Assembly: GCA_903958915.1 (NCBI GenBank)
Contig: CAJBVC010000789.1
Coordinates: 1-9,416, forward strand
Reading direction: 5' to 3'
Length of the DNA: 9,416 nucleotides
From: an uncultured beta proteobacterium
GTDB lineage: Bacteria; Pseudomonadota; Gammaproteobacteria; Burkholderiales; Burkholderiaceae_C
The notes beneath the pieces were generated by a model that saw only the letters and a list, made by a program, of their open reading frames with translations, made no database searches and was not told the DNA's origin. Positions 1-6,997 of this stretch are shown piece by piece. How positions within the stretch are numbered: position 1 is the first letter of the stretch; each line of letters opens with the position of its first letter. The translations under genes and the position numbers were made by a program.

Positions 1-1096
1 CCGTGATCTGGTAGGCGAACGAATCGGCGTCGTAGGGGTCGCGCGGGCCGGCGCTGGTCTGCGCATGAGGGTACATGAAAAAGCCCAGCTTTTGCCTGCG
101 GGCGTCTGTCAGGGCAATATCGCTGGCACTGTTGTAGGCCATCCAGTTGCCTTCCCAACTGCCGAACAAGGCCCGGCGCACCGGGTTGACGAGCGGGTGG
201 CTGGCGTCCTTGATCCACTCGGTAGTTTCTTGCCGCATCACCTTGGTCACGTCGGCCGGGTCCATTGCCACCCAGCCATGGGCTTTGAGGTAGACCTCGG
301 CCCGGCAGTGCTGTGCACCTTTGAGGTTGGCCGGGTTGCCGCCGAGCTCGCGGTAGCCAAATGCGCTGGGCACCAGCCGGATGCCGTAGATGTCGCGCGC
401 CGGAACACCGGCGGCGCGGCACAGACCGACAAACAGGGAGTTGATGTCGGCGCACTTGCCGCTGAGGTTGCCGGTTTCCAGCATGGCCTTGATGTCGCCT
501 TCGCCGCAGCCGCGTGTCTTGGGCTCACGGTAGGTGCTGGCGATCACCCAGTCGTAAATGCGTTGCGCCTTCTCCTGATCGCCATGCGCGCCGGCGACGA
601 TTTGAGTCGCCACTTTGCGAACAATGCCGTCGGTGGTGATGAGTGTGCTGGGCTCGATCCAGCGCCGCAGATCTGCTGGATCGGCGGCGGGGGGTGCTGC
701 CTTGTCGTTCCAGTCGACGGCGCGGTTCTGCGTCTGAATCACGTTGGTGAGCACCAGGGTGGGCTGCGCGGTGGTGGCAGCGAATTTGGCAATGAGGATC
801 CGCGCGCCTGTATCGCCGTCGGCACCCAGGCGCACATTAGAACCATTGCCAGACCAACTCGAATCCTGCGTGCGCTGCCAAGGTGTCTCGACCGACGGTA
901 TTGGAAGCCACACCGTGGCCTCGCCCTTGGGCTCGCGCAATTGCACCGTGGTGGTGACCTCAAACGTGCGCCAGCCAGCAGGCTTGGGCTCGAATGTGCG
1001 CGCTGCTTGCTGCGCATGAACGGCAGGAATACCGGCCAGCACCAGAGATGCTGACGCGGTTTTGACGAGGCTGCGGCGTGAAAGTGAATAGAGCAT
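1..1096 (-). CDS. Tat-exported transglutaminase-like domain protein (3' end outside window)
   Basis: Seen: reading the complement from ATG at 1096 gives 365 codons without a stop, running off the left edge. The N-terminus has a twin-arginine signal (SRRSLVK, residues 6-12), a hydrophobic stretch, and a likely cleavage site after AVHA (residue 28). The core matches a transglutaminase-like cysteine protease fold: Cys215 in SGKCADIN, followed by LCRAAGVPAR; His263 in AQHCRAEVY; Asp279 in AMDPAD. Spacing and order fit the Cys-His-Asp triad. Known: such bacterial proteins often act as peptidases or amidases, and the substrate is rarely known. Inferred: an envelope protein exported folded by Tat. 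The start was chosen because the Tat motif follows at once; upstream AAAGA is only a weak ribosome binding site. It is divergent from fdnG, so it may share control sequences but is not in that operon. A link to formate metabolism is unproven. Confidence 0.87.
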   Translation of the reverse strand, partial: MLYSLSRRSLVKTASASLVLAGIPAVHAQQAARTFEPKPAGWRTFEVTTTVQLREPKGEATVWLPIPSVETPWQRTQDSSWSGNGSNVRLGADGDTGARILIAKFAATTAQPTLVLTNVIQTQNRAVDWNDKAAPPAADPADLRRWIEPSTLITTDGIVRKVATQIVAGAHGDQEKAQRIYDWVIASTYREPKTRGCGEGDIKAMLETGNLSGKCADINSLFVGLCRAAGVPARDIYGIRLVPSAFGYRELGGNPANLKGAQHCRAEVYLKAHGWVAMDPADVTKVMRQETTEWIKDASHPLVNPVRRALFGSWEGNWMAYNSASDIALTDARRQKLGFFMYPHAQTSAGPRDPYDADSFAYQIT

Positions 1097-1223
1097 GAGT
1101 GAATCTTTCGGTGTGTGGTGGCCGCACGCGGCACGAAAACACGGGAGCCGAAGGATGGGTCATCCTGGAATCGCCGATGGGCGGTAGTTTAGTAGATTGG
1201 CGAATGCTCGAACATCTGGAAAC

Positions 1224-1238
1224 TTGCGACGAACGCAA
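1224..1238. promoter_or_regulatory. Inverted repeat TTGCG-N5-CGCAA, possible regulator site
   Basis: TTGCG at 1224-1228 and CGCAA at 1234-1238 form a perfect 5-bp dyad around ACGAA. It includes T-N11-A (1225 and 1237), the general form of a LysR-type regulator box. It lies about 27 bases upstream of the candidate -35, a usual place for an activator. The left arm is part of AAACTTGCG (1220-1228), which recurs at 1279-1287. The regulator is unknown, and a short dyad like this can arise by chance. Confidence 0.3.
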
Positions 1239-1255
1239 TAGAAATAGCGAATTTT

Positions 1256-1273
1256 CGAAGTCAATTGACTTCG
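1256..1273. promoter_or_regulatory. Perfect 18-bp palindrome, candidate operator
   Basis: The 18 bases CGAAGTCAATTGACTTCG are identical to their own reverse complement, with no spacer. The right half contains the candidate -35 hexamer TTGACT (1265-1270). Outer arms extend the dyad imperfectly: GCGAATTTT at 1247-1255 faces AAAACTTGCGC at 1278-1288. No T-run follows, so a terminator is unlikely. The pattern does not fit FNR (TTGAT-N4-ATCAA) or CRP (TGTGA-N6-TCACA). A dimeric regulator bound here would cover the -35, which suggests repression, but the protein is not identified. Confidence 0.5.
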
Positions 1274-1293
1274 CCTCAAAACTTGCGCATGAT
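1265..1293 (+). promoter_or_regulatory. Candidate sigma70-type promoter for fdnG
   Basis: TTGACT at 1265-1270 (5 of 6 to the -35 consensus) is followed, after a 17-base spacer, by CATGAT at 1288-1293 (4 of 6 to the -10 consensus). Transcription would start near 1300 and give a leader of about 50 bases. No good sigma54 -24/-12 pair was found. The position is plausible, but no transcript data exist here. Confidence 0.4.
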
Positions 1294-1336
1294 TTGGCAG
1301 CCCTGGCGCGTGAACGTTGGGTGCCGATCTAAATAT

Positions 1337-1342
1337 AAGGAG
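1337..1342 (+). promoter_or_regulatory. Ribosome binding site of fdnG
   Basis: AAGGAG lies eight bases before the ATG at 1351. This fixes the fdnG start, which also places the Tat motif directly at the N-terminus. Confidence 0.85.
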
Positions 1343-1350
1343 ACAGCAAT

Positions 1351-4300
1351 ATGCAAGTGTCACGGCGGCAATTCTTCAGAATTAGCAGCGCCGGTTTGGG
1401 TGGTTCAGCCATTGCCTTGATGGGTTTTTCACCCACCGCAGCGCTGGCAGAGGTGCGAACTTTCAAACTCGCACGCGCCACGGAAACCCGCAACATGTGC
1501 CCCTACTGCTCGGTGAGCTGCGGGGTATTGGTCTACACCACCGGTGACAAGTCGAAAAACACCAAAGCCGACATCATCCACATCGAGGGTGATCCGGACA
1601 ATCCGGTCAACCGAGGCACGCTGTGCCCGAAAGGCGCAGGCCTGCTCGACATGGTCAAGAGCCCGGACCGTCTGAAGTTTCCCGAAGTACGCGAAGCCGG
1701 TTCCAACGAGTGGAAGCGCATCTCCTGGGACGATGCGCTGACCCGCATCTCCAAACACATGAAGGCCGACCGCGATGCCAACTTTATCGAAAAGAACGCC
1801 GCCGGCGTCACTGTGAACCGATGGAGCAGCTTTGGCTTTTTGGCCTCGTCGGCGGCCAATAACGAAGCCGGTTACCTAAGCAAGAAAGTACTGCGCGGCC
1901 TCGGTGCCGTGGCTATCGACACCCAAGCACGCATTTGACACGCCCCCACGGTATCCAGTCTGGGTCCGACATTTGGGCGTGGAGCGATGACCAACCATTG
2001 GGTTGACATCAAAAACGCAGATCTTGTTTTGGTGATGGGTGGCAATGCTGCCGAAGCGCATCCGTGCGGCTTCAAGTGGGTGATCGAAGCGAAAAAGGAA
2101 CGCAAGGCCAAACTGGTCGTGGTCGATCCGCGCTTTACCCGCTCTGCCGCCGTTTCGGACTATTACGCTCCGTTGCGGCCAGGGTCCGATATCGCCTTTT
2201 TGGGCGGGGTCATCCATTACCTGCTGGAAAAAGACAAGATCCACCACGATTACGTCAAACACTACACCAACGCGGGGTTCCTGATCAACCCGGACTTCAA
2301 GTTCGAAGAAGGTTTGTTCTCGGGCTACAACGCCGAAAAGCGCAATTACGACAAAGCGACCTGGAGCTATCAACTCGACAAAGACGGTTTCGTCATGGTG
2401 GATGACACCATGCAGGATCCGAACTGCGCCTTTCAGTTGATGAAGAAGCACTACAGCCGCTACAACGCCGATCTGGTCAGCCGGGTCACCGGCACACCCA
2501 AGGACCAATTCCTGAAAGTGTGCGAGATGATCGCCGAGACGGCTGCTGCGAACAAGACCATGACGATCCTGTACGCGCTGGGATGGACGCAGCACTCCAA
2601 GGGCTCGCAGAACATCCGCACCATGGCCATCATCCAGACCCTGTTGGGCAATATGGGCATGGCCGGCGGTGGCATCAACGCCCTGCGCGGGCACGCGAAT
2701 GTGCAGGGCATCACCGACATGTGCCTGTTCGGTGCCAACCTGCCAGGATATCTGGCGGCTCCCACCGATGCTGATGTGGACCGCAAGACCTACCTGGAGA
2801 AGCGGATTCCAAAGGCGTTGCGGCCGAACCAGATGAACTTTGGACAAAACCTGCCCAAGTGGTTCACCAGCCTGCAAAAAGCCTGGTACGGTAATGCGGC
2901 CACCAAGGAAAACGACTTCTGCTACGACTGGCTGCCCAAGATCGACGGTGCCTACGACGTGCTGGCACTGTTCGAGAAGATGCACCAGGGCAAGCTCACC
3001 GGCTTTGTCTGCCAGGGCTTCAACCCGCTGGCGTCGGTGTCGAACAAGAAGAAAGTTGGCGACGCGTTGGCCAAGTTGAAGTACCTGGTGGTAATCGACC
3101 CACTGGTGACCGACACGTCGGAATTCTGGAAGAACTACGCCGAACTTAACGAGGCCGATCCGACCAAGATCCAGACCGAGGTGTTTCGTTTGCCCGCCGC
3201 GCTGTTTGCCGAGCAGACCGGCAGCTATACCAACTCCGGGCGGGTCATCCAGTGGCACTGGAAGGCGGCGGACGGTCCGGGCGAAACGCGTGACGACATC
3301 GACATCATGGCGGCGCTGTTTCTCAAGATCAAGGAGATGTACGCCAAGGACGGCGGCAAGTTCCCGGACGCCATCATGGGCCTGACCTGGCCCTATCGGC
3401 AGCCTGCCAAACCCACGCCAGAAGAACTGCTGATGGAGATCTCCGGCAAGGCGCTCGGTGACGTGTTCGACCCCAAGGACGCCACCAAGGTCATCGCCAA
3501 GGCGGGTGAACAACTGGCCGGGTTTGCGCAGTTGCGGGATGACGGCAGTACCTCATGCGGCAACTGGATCTATGGTGGCTGCTGGTCGCAGGCCGGCAAC
3601 CTGACGGCGCGGCGCGACAACGCCGACCCATCCGGCCTGGGACAAACGCTGAACTGGGGCTTTGCCTGGCCCGCCAACCGGCGCATCATCTACAACCGCG
3701 CCTCGTGCGACCTGTCTGGCAAGCCCTGGGACGCCAAGCGCGCCGTGATCCGCTGGAACGGCAAAGCCTGGGCCGGCAATGACATCCCCGACATGCGGCC
3801 CGATGCCGCGCCCGAAGAAAACGTGATGCCCTTCATCATGAACCCAGAAGGCGTGGCGCGACTGTTTGCTCCCGGCATGGCCGATGGCCCGTTCCCAGAG
3901 CACTATGAACCGTTCGAGACGCCGCTGGACAACAACCCGTTCCACCCTGGCAACACCAAAGCCACCAGCAACCCGGTGGCGCGGGTGTACAAGGGCGATA
4001 TGGAGGTGTTCGGCAAGGCCAAGGACTTCCCCTACGTTTGCACCACCTATCGTCTGACCGAGCACTTCCACTTCTGGACCAAACACGCCAAGGTCAATGC
4101 CATCGTGCAGCCCGAGCAGTTCGTCGAGATTGGCGAGGAACTGGCCAAGGAAAAGGGCATCGCCAGTGGCGACATGGTCAAGGTGCGGAGCAACCGCGGC
4201 TTCATCAAGTCGGTGGCGGTGGTGACCAAGCGTATCAAGGCGCTCGATGTGGATGGCAAGAAGGTGCACACCGTGGGCATTCCGATCCACTGGGGCTTCA

Positions 4301-4413
4301 AGGGGCTGACCAAGCCGGGTTACATCACCAACACGCTGACCCCCTATGTGGGCGACGCCAATTCGCAGACGCCGGAGTACAAGGCGTTCCTGGTCAACAT
4401 CGAGAAAGCATAA
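1351..4413 (+). CDS. fdnG: Formate dehydrogenase-N/O type, catalytic alpha subunit (selenoprotein)
   Basis: Oxidises formate to CO2 at a Mo (or W) bis-MGD centre on the periplasmic face and passes electrons to FdnH. Read through the UGA at codon 196, the frame gives 1020 residues, close to the about 1015 of E. coli FdnG. Seen: Tat motif SRRQFFR (residues 4-10) and a signal ending about residue 33 (ALA); [4Fe-4S] cysteines C50, C53, C57 and C92; Sec196 followed by His197, the residue after Sec in the E. coli enzymes; MGGNAAEAHP (229-238); GWTQHS (411-416); a glycine-rich GNMGMAGGG (433-441); and a C-terminal cofactor-binding domain beginning about TTYRLTEHFH (898-907). The similarity continues unbroken on both sides of the UGA. 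The ATG at 1987 is internal: GGAG lies only two bases before it, and a start there would lack the signal, iron-sulfur site and Sec. Nine bases separate it from fdnH. It could equally be called fdoG. Confidence 0.97.
1936..1938 (+). other. In-frame UGA selenocysteine codon (Sec196 of FdnG)
   Basis: TGA sits in frame between Ile195 (ATT) and His197 (CAC). The residues before it (DTQARI) and after it (HAPTVSSLGPTFGRGAM) continue the alpha-subunit sequence without a gap. The next base is C, and a SECIS hairpin follows immediately. Together with selA and selB downstream, this supports Sec insertion, not termination. In characterised members of the family, Sec coordinates the metal. Confidence 0.96.
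1939..1981 (+). promoter_or_regulatory. Bacterial SECIS element in the fdnG coding sequence
   Basis: CACGCCC (1939-1945) pairs perfectly with GGGCGTG (1975-1981). Above an internal loop, GG (1950-1951) pairs with CC (1966-1967), T1952 is bulged, and ATCC (1953-1956) pairs with GGGT (1962-1965, one G-T wobble), closing on AGTCT (1957-1961). Known: E. coli SECIS hairpins start just after the UGA and use a bulged U and an apical GU for SelB binding; as recalled, fdnG/fdoG carry the same AGUCU loop. The hairpin is also translated as FdnG residues 197-211, so its bases are under a double constraint. Confidence 0.92.
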
Positions 4414-4422
4414 GGGGAGATC

Positions 4423-5310
4423 ATGGCACTGCAATCGCTAGATATCGCCCGCCGCTCGGCGACCACCACGGAGTCCCCCCGGGCCCGCGAAACCACCGAA
4501 GTCGCCAAGCTGATCGACGTGTCGGCCTGCATTGGCTGCAAGGCCTGTCAGGTTGCCTGCATGGAGTGGAACGACATCCGGGATGACGTGGGCAGTTGCA
4601 CCGGGGTCTACGACAACCCGGTGGACCTGACCGCCAAGTCCTGGACCGTGATGCGCTTTTCCGAAGTTGAGGAAAAAGGCAAGCTCGAATGGCTGATCCG
4701 CAAGGACGGCTGTATGCACTGCGCAGACCCGGGTTGCCTCAAAGCCTGCCCGGCGCCCGGTGCCATCATCCAGTACGCCAATGGCATTGTGGATTTCCAG
4801 CAGGAAAACTGCATTGGCTGCGGCTACTGCGTCACCGGCTGTCCATTCAACATTCCGCGCATCTCCAAGGAAGACAGCAAGGCCTACAAGTGCACGCTGT
4901 GCTCGGACCGGGTGGCAGTGGGGCAGGCGCCAGCCTGCGCCAAGGCCTGCCCGACCGGCGCCATCCAGTTCGGTTCGAAAGAGCAGATGAAGGACTACGC
5001 CGACAAACGCATTGGTGACCTCAAGTCACGCGGTTTCGAGCAGGCTGGCTTGTACGACCCGCAGGGCGTAGGTGGTACCCACGTGATGTATGTGCTGCAC
5101 CACAACGACCGACCGCAGATGTACAACAACCTGCCGCAAGATCCGTCGATTAGTCCGCTGGTGTCGTTGTGGAAAGGTGTGGCCAAGCCGCTGGCCACCG
5201 TGGCCATGGCAGCTGTCGCCCTGGGCAGTTTGTTTCACTTCATCGCGAAGGGTCCCAATGAAGTCAGCAAGGAACTGGAAGAAGAACTTGAAAAGGAGGA
5301 CGCACCATGA
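4423..5310 (+). CDS. fdnH: Formate dehydrogenase iron-sulfur (beta) subunit
   Basis: Electron-transfer subunit that carries electrons from FdnG to the b haems of FdnI. It has 295 residues, against 294 in E. coli FdnH. Seen: four ferredoxin-type cysteine groups at C36/C39/C42/C46, C97/C100/C105/C109, C130/C133/C136/C140 and C157/C160/C172/C176, enough for four [4Fe-4S] clusters. One C-terminal membrane helix lies about residues 256-275, after SLWKG, followed by an acidic, charged tail. There is no signal peptide, so it is expected to be exported with Tat-bearing FdnG, as in the known enzyme. AAGGGGAG (4412-4419) precedes the ATG. The last four bases overlap fdnI (ATGA). It is often annotated fdxH. 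The residues MEWND after the first cluster match the family apart from small substitutions. Confidence 0.96.
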   Translation: MALQSLDIARRSATTTESPRARETTEVAKLIDVSACIGCKACQVACMEWNDIRDDVGSCTGVYDNPVDLTAKSWTVMRFSEVEEKGKLEWLIRKDGCMHCADPGCLKACPAPGAIIQYANGIVDFQQENCIGCGYCVTGCPFNIPRISKEDSKAYKCTLCSDRVAVGQAPACAKACPTGAIQFGSKEQMKDYADKRIGDLKSRGFEQAGLYDPQGVGGTHVMYVLHHNDRPQMYNNLPQDPSISPLVSLWKGVAKPLATVAMAAVALGSLFHFIAKGPNEVSKELEEELEKEDAP

Positions 5311-5930
5311 TTCGCAATCCAAAGGACCTCCAGCGTTACACGGCATCCGAGCGGACCAACCACTGGGTGCTGGGTATCTGCTTTGTGCTGCTGGCGCTGT
5401 CCGGTCTGGCATTCTTTCATCCGGCGTTCTATCCATTGACGCAGTTGTTCGGCGGGGCGGTCTGGACGCGCATCCTGCATCCGTTCGCGGGTGTCTTGAT
5501 GGCTCTGTCATTTGTAGTCATGTTCCTGCGCTTCGCGGCCTTGAACAAGATGACCGATGTCGATCGGGAGTGGCTTGGCCGTGCCGGAGAACTGGTGGAT
5601 GGCAACGACCACAACATGCCCGAACAAGGCAAGTACAACGGTGGACAGAAGGTCATGTTCTGGGTCATCGCCACTTGCATGTTGCTGTTGCTGCTATCAG
5701 GCATCCTGCTGTGGCGGGCCTACTTCAGTTTCCCGATTGACCTGGTGCGGCTCGGTGCGGTAGCGCATGCCGCTGCCGCTGCCGTGATGATTGGGATGAT
5801 GATCGTGCACATTTACGCAGCCATTTGGGTGCGTGGCACGATCCGGGCGATGGTCTATGGCACCGTGACGCGGGCCTGGGCCAAACAGCACCACCGGGCC
5901 TGGTACCGGCAGGTGACGGGCAAGTCGTGA
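5307..5930 (+). CDS. fdnI: Formate dehydrogenase cytochrome b556 (gamma) subunit
   Basis: Membrane anchor that binds two b haems and reduces quinone, making the complex electrogenic. It has 207 residues, against 217 in E. coli FdnI; the shortfall is mainly a shorter C-terminal tail. Seen: four hydrophobic segments at about 20-37, 58-78, 116-136 and 148-174. The histidines H19 (TNHW), H58 (ILHPF), H154 (AHAAAA) and H168 (VHIYAA) match the E. coli haem ligands H18, H57, H155 and H169 to within one position. [12 protein letters not shown] (108-119) is a family signature, and a basic [11 protein letters not shown] tail follows the last helix. AAGGAGG (5293-5299) is seven bases before the ATG, inside fdnH. 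The start overlaps the fdnH stop (ATGA) and the end overlaps the fdhE start (GTGA), so translation is probably coupled. Confidence 0.96.
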   Translation: MIRNPKDLQRYTASERTNHWVLGICFVLLALSGLAFFHPAFYPLTQLFGGAVWTRILHPFAGVLMALSFVVMFLRFAALNKMTDVDREWLGRAGELVDGNDHNMPEQGKYNGGQKVMFWVIATCMLLLLLSGILLWRAYFSFPIDLVRLGAVAHAAAAAVMIGMMIVHIYAAIWVRGTIRAMVYGTVTRAWAKQHHRAWYRQVTGKS

Positions 5931-6850
5931 GCGCATCGGTCACCCCTGAAACCATCCCGATCCGCGCCGCTGGCGAACCACCCGGTGTACTGGCACCCGA
6001 CCCGGCACGGGTTTTTCTGGTCCGGGCAGAGCGCTTTGAGCAACTCGCAACGGGGCACCCGCTGGGTGCTTGGCTGGGGTTTCTGGCCGCGCTCACACGT
6101 GTCCAGCATCGCGCCATAGCCAGCTACCCTACGCTGACGCTGCCAGACGCAGACGCCTTGGCGCTGGCTTGTGCGCACCGTATGCCGGTGGTCCCGGCGC
6201 AATCCTGGCAACGTGCACCGGTTTGGCGCGACGTGCTGGCAACGCTATGCGCCGACCTGCTGCCGCTGGCGCCCACCGCTGCTGTACCGAAACTGCAGTT
6301 GTTGCAGGCCCTGCCGGCTGCGGACCTGGAGGCGCTGGCCGAACAAGTGCTGCACACTGACTACACAGGGCCAGACAATGCCTTGTTGCCCTATGTGGCA
6401 GCGGCATTGCAGGTGCACTGGACGGCCGCTGCGTCGCGGCTGGCCGCATCGCTGCAGGTGCTGGACGCACCCGGCGTTTGCCCCTGCTGTGGTTTCCTGC
6501 CGGTGGGAAGTGTTGTCAAGAGCGCAGGCGATGTGGCCAACCTGCGCTACCTGCACTGCGCCTTGTGCAACACCGAGTGGAATCTGGTGCGCGTGAAGTG
6601 TGCCGCCTGCGACGCAACCGAGTCGATTGGCTACCGGCTGCTCGAAGACGCCGATGCCCAACGGCGCGAGGCCGTGCGCGCCGAGACCTGTGACTCCTGC
6701 CACAGCTACCTGAAGATCATCTACCAGGAAAAAGGCGGCGTGGATCCGGTGGCCGACGATCTGGCGACACTGGCATTGGACATACTATTGGACGAGGCTG
6801 GTTATGGGCGCGCTGGCCCCAACCTGCTGTTGGTGCCTGAAGTTGCGTGA
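5927..6850 (+). CDS. fdhE: Formate dehydrogenase accessory protein FdhE
   Basis: Cytoplasmic factor needed for active respiratory formate dehydrogenase. In E. coli it binds the catalytic subunit and is thought to act as a redox-sensing or proofreading partner before Tat export. Seen: 307 residues from GTG at 5927 (E. coli FdhE has 309). The C-terminal half carries four Cys-x-x-Cys pairs, C185/C188, C211/C214, C225/C228 and C255/C258, as in the family's rubredoxin-like metal-binding domain. Flanking motifs LRYLHCALC, VRVKCAAC and SYLKIIYQEK are typical. The N-terminal half is alanine- and leucine-rich and probably helical. Start choice: GTG overlaps the fdnI stop (GTGA), AGGTGA (5911-5916) lies upstream, and the length fits. 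An in-frame ATG at 5825 would add 34 unrelated residues inside fdnI. C187 makes the first motif CPCC. Confidence 0.95.
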   Translation: MSASVTPETIPIRAAGEPPGVLAPDPARVFLVRAERFEQLATGHPLGAWLGFLAALTRVQHRAIASYPTLTLPDADALALACAHRMPVVPAQSWQRAPVWRDVLATLCADLLPLAPTAAVPKLQLLQALPAADLEALAEQVLHTDYTGPDNALLPYVAAALQVHWTAAASRLAASLQVLDAPGVCPCCGFLPVGSVVKSAGDVANLRYLHCALCNTEWNLVRVKCAACDATESIGYRLLEDADAQRREAVRAETCDSCHSYLKIIYQEKGGVDPVADDLATLALDILLDEAGYGRAGPNLLLVPEVA

Positions 6851-6997
6851 GCCATTGTGGTTCCCGCAGCGTATACGTTTTATGCCTGTAGCGCGCATCT
6901 GGTATGCGTAGGCCGCTATGATTTTTGATAACCTCGCTGCATGACCCGCACTCCTTAATGTCCTTTATCTCTGTTTCTGCCCGGTCCGGGTGAAGCC
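6851..6997. other. Intergenic gap between fdhE and selA
   Basis: These 147 bases hold no open frame that looks real. They are less GC-rich than the flanking genes. A bulged hairpin with a short T-run is listed separately. TATGAT at 6917-6922 resembles a -10 element but has no matching -35. GGGTGA (6988-6993) may serve as a weak ribosome binding site for selA. There is no tRNA-like fold, and selC is not here. Confidence 0.6.
6884..6926 (+). terminator. Weak hairpin with short T-run, possible attenuator after fdhE
   Basis: CGCAT (6894-6898) pairs with ATGCG (6904-6908) around CTGGT. GCCTG (6884-6888) pairs with TAGGC (6909-6913, one G-T), leaving TAGCG bulged on the left. Five T follow at 6922-6926, eight bases after the stem. 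The bulge and the gap make this a poor terminator; partial read-through into selA is the more likely outcome if it works at all. Confidence 0.25.

Larger units (their letters stand above)
1097..1350. promoter_or_regulatory. Divergent intergenic control region between the transglutaminase-like gene and fdnG
   Basis: These 254 bases separate two divergently transcribed genes and hold no convincing gene. The part from about 1180 to 1350 is visibly richer in A and T than the coding DNA on either side. It contains a perfect palindrome, a second dyad, a repeated nonamer, a candidate promoter and a strong ribosome binding site, listed separately. No clear promoter for the leftward gene could be picked. 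Function is inferred from position and sequence structure. Confidence 0.75.

Noticed and set aside
65..1054. 329-residue rightward open frame at the left end
   Set aside because: The opposite strand carries a transglutaminase-like protein with signal peptide and catalytic triad. This frame has no recognisable domain.
1256..1273. Palindrome as a terminator of an upstream transcript
   Set aside because: No T-run on either side, and both flanking genes are transcribed away from it.
1099..1332. Possible 77-residue gene from GTG upstream of fdnG
   Set aside because: It begins inside the divergent start region, lacks a good ribosome binding site, covers the palindrome and candidate promoter, and shows no recognisable family.
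1936..1938. TGA as a nonsense mutation making fdnG a pseudogene
   Set aside because: The position is exactly the known Sec site, a SECIS follows, the frame is intact afterwards, and selA/selB are adjacent.
1876..3513. 545-residue open frame antisense to fdnG
   Set aside because: No recognisable domain. It runs opposite the clearly conserved fdnG and is explained by high GC and codon bias, which remove stops on the other strand.
3553..4434. 293-residue open frame antisense to the end of fdnG
   Set aside because: Same codon-bias shadow: rich in His, Arg and Val, with no recognisable motif, and fdnG is conserved throughout.
5825..5926. Upstream ATG as the start of fdhE
   Set aside because: It would add 34 residues read from inside fdnI that do not resemble FdhE. 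GTG at 5927 gives the family length.
6851..6997. selC (tRNA-Sec) in the fdhE-selA gap
   Set aside because: No long acceptor stem, no T-loop-like GGTTCGA and no UCA anticodon arm could be found there.
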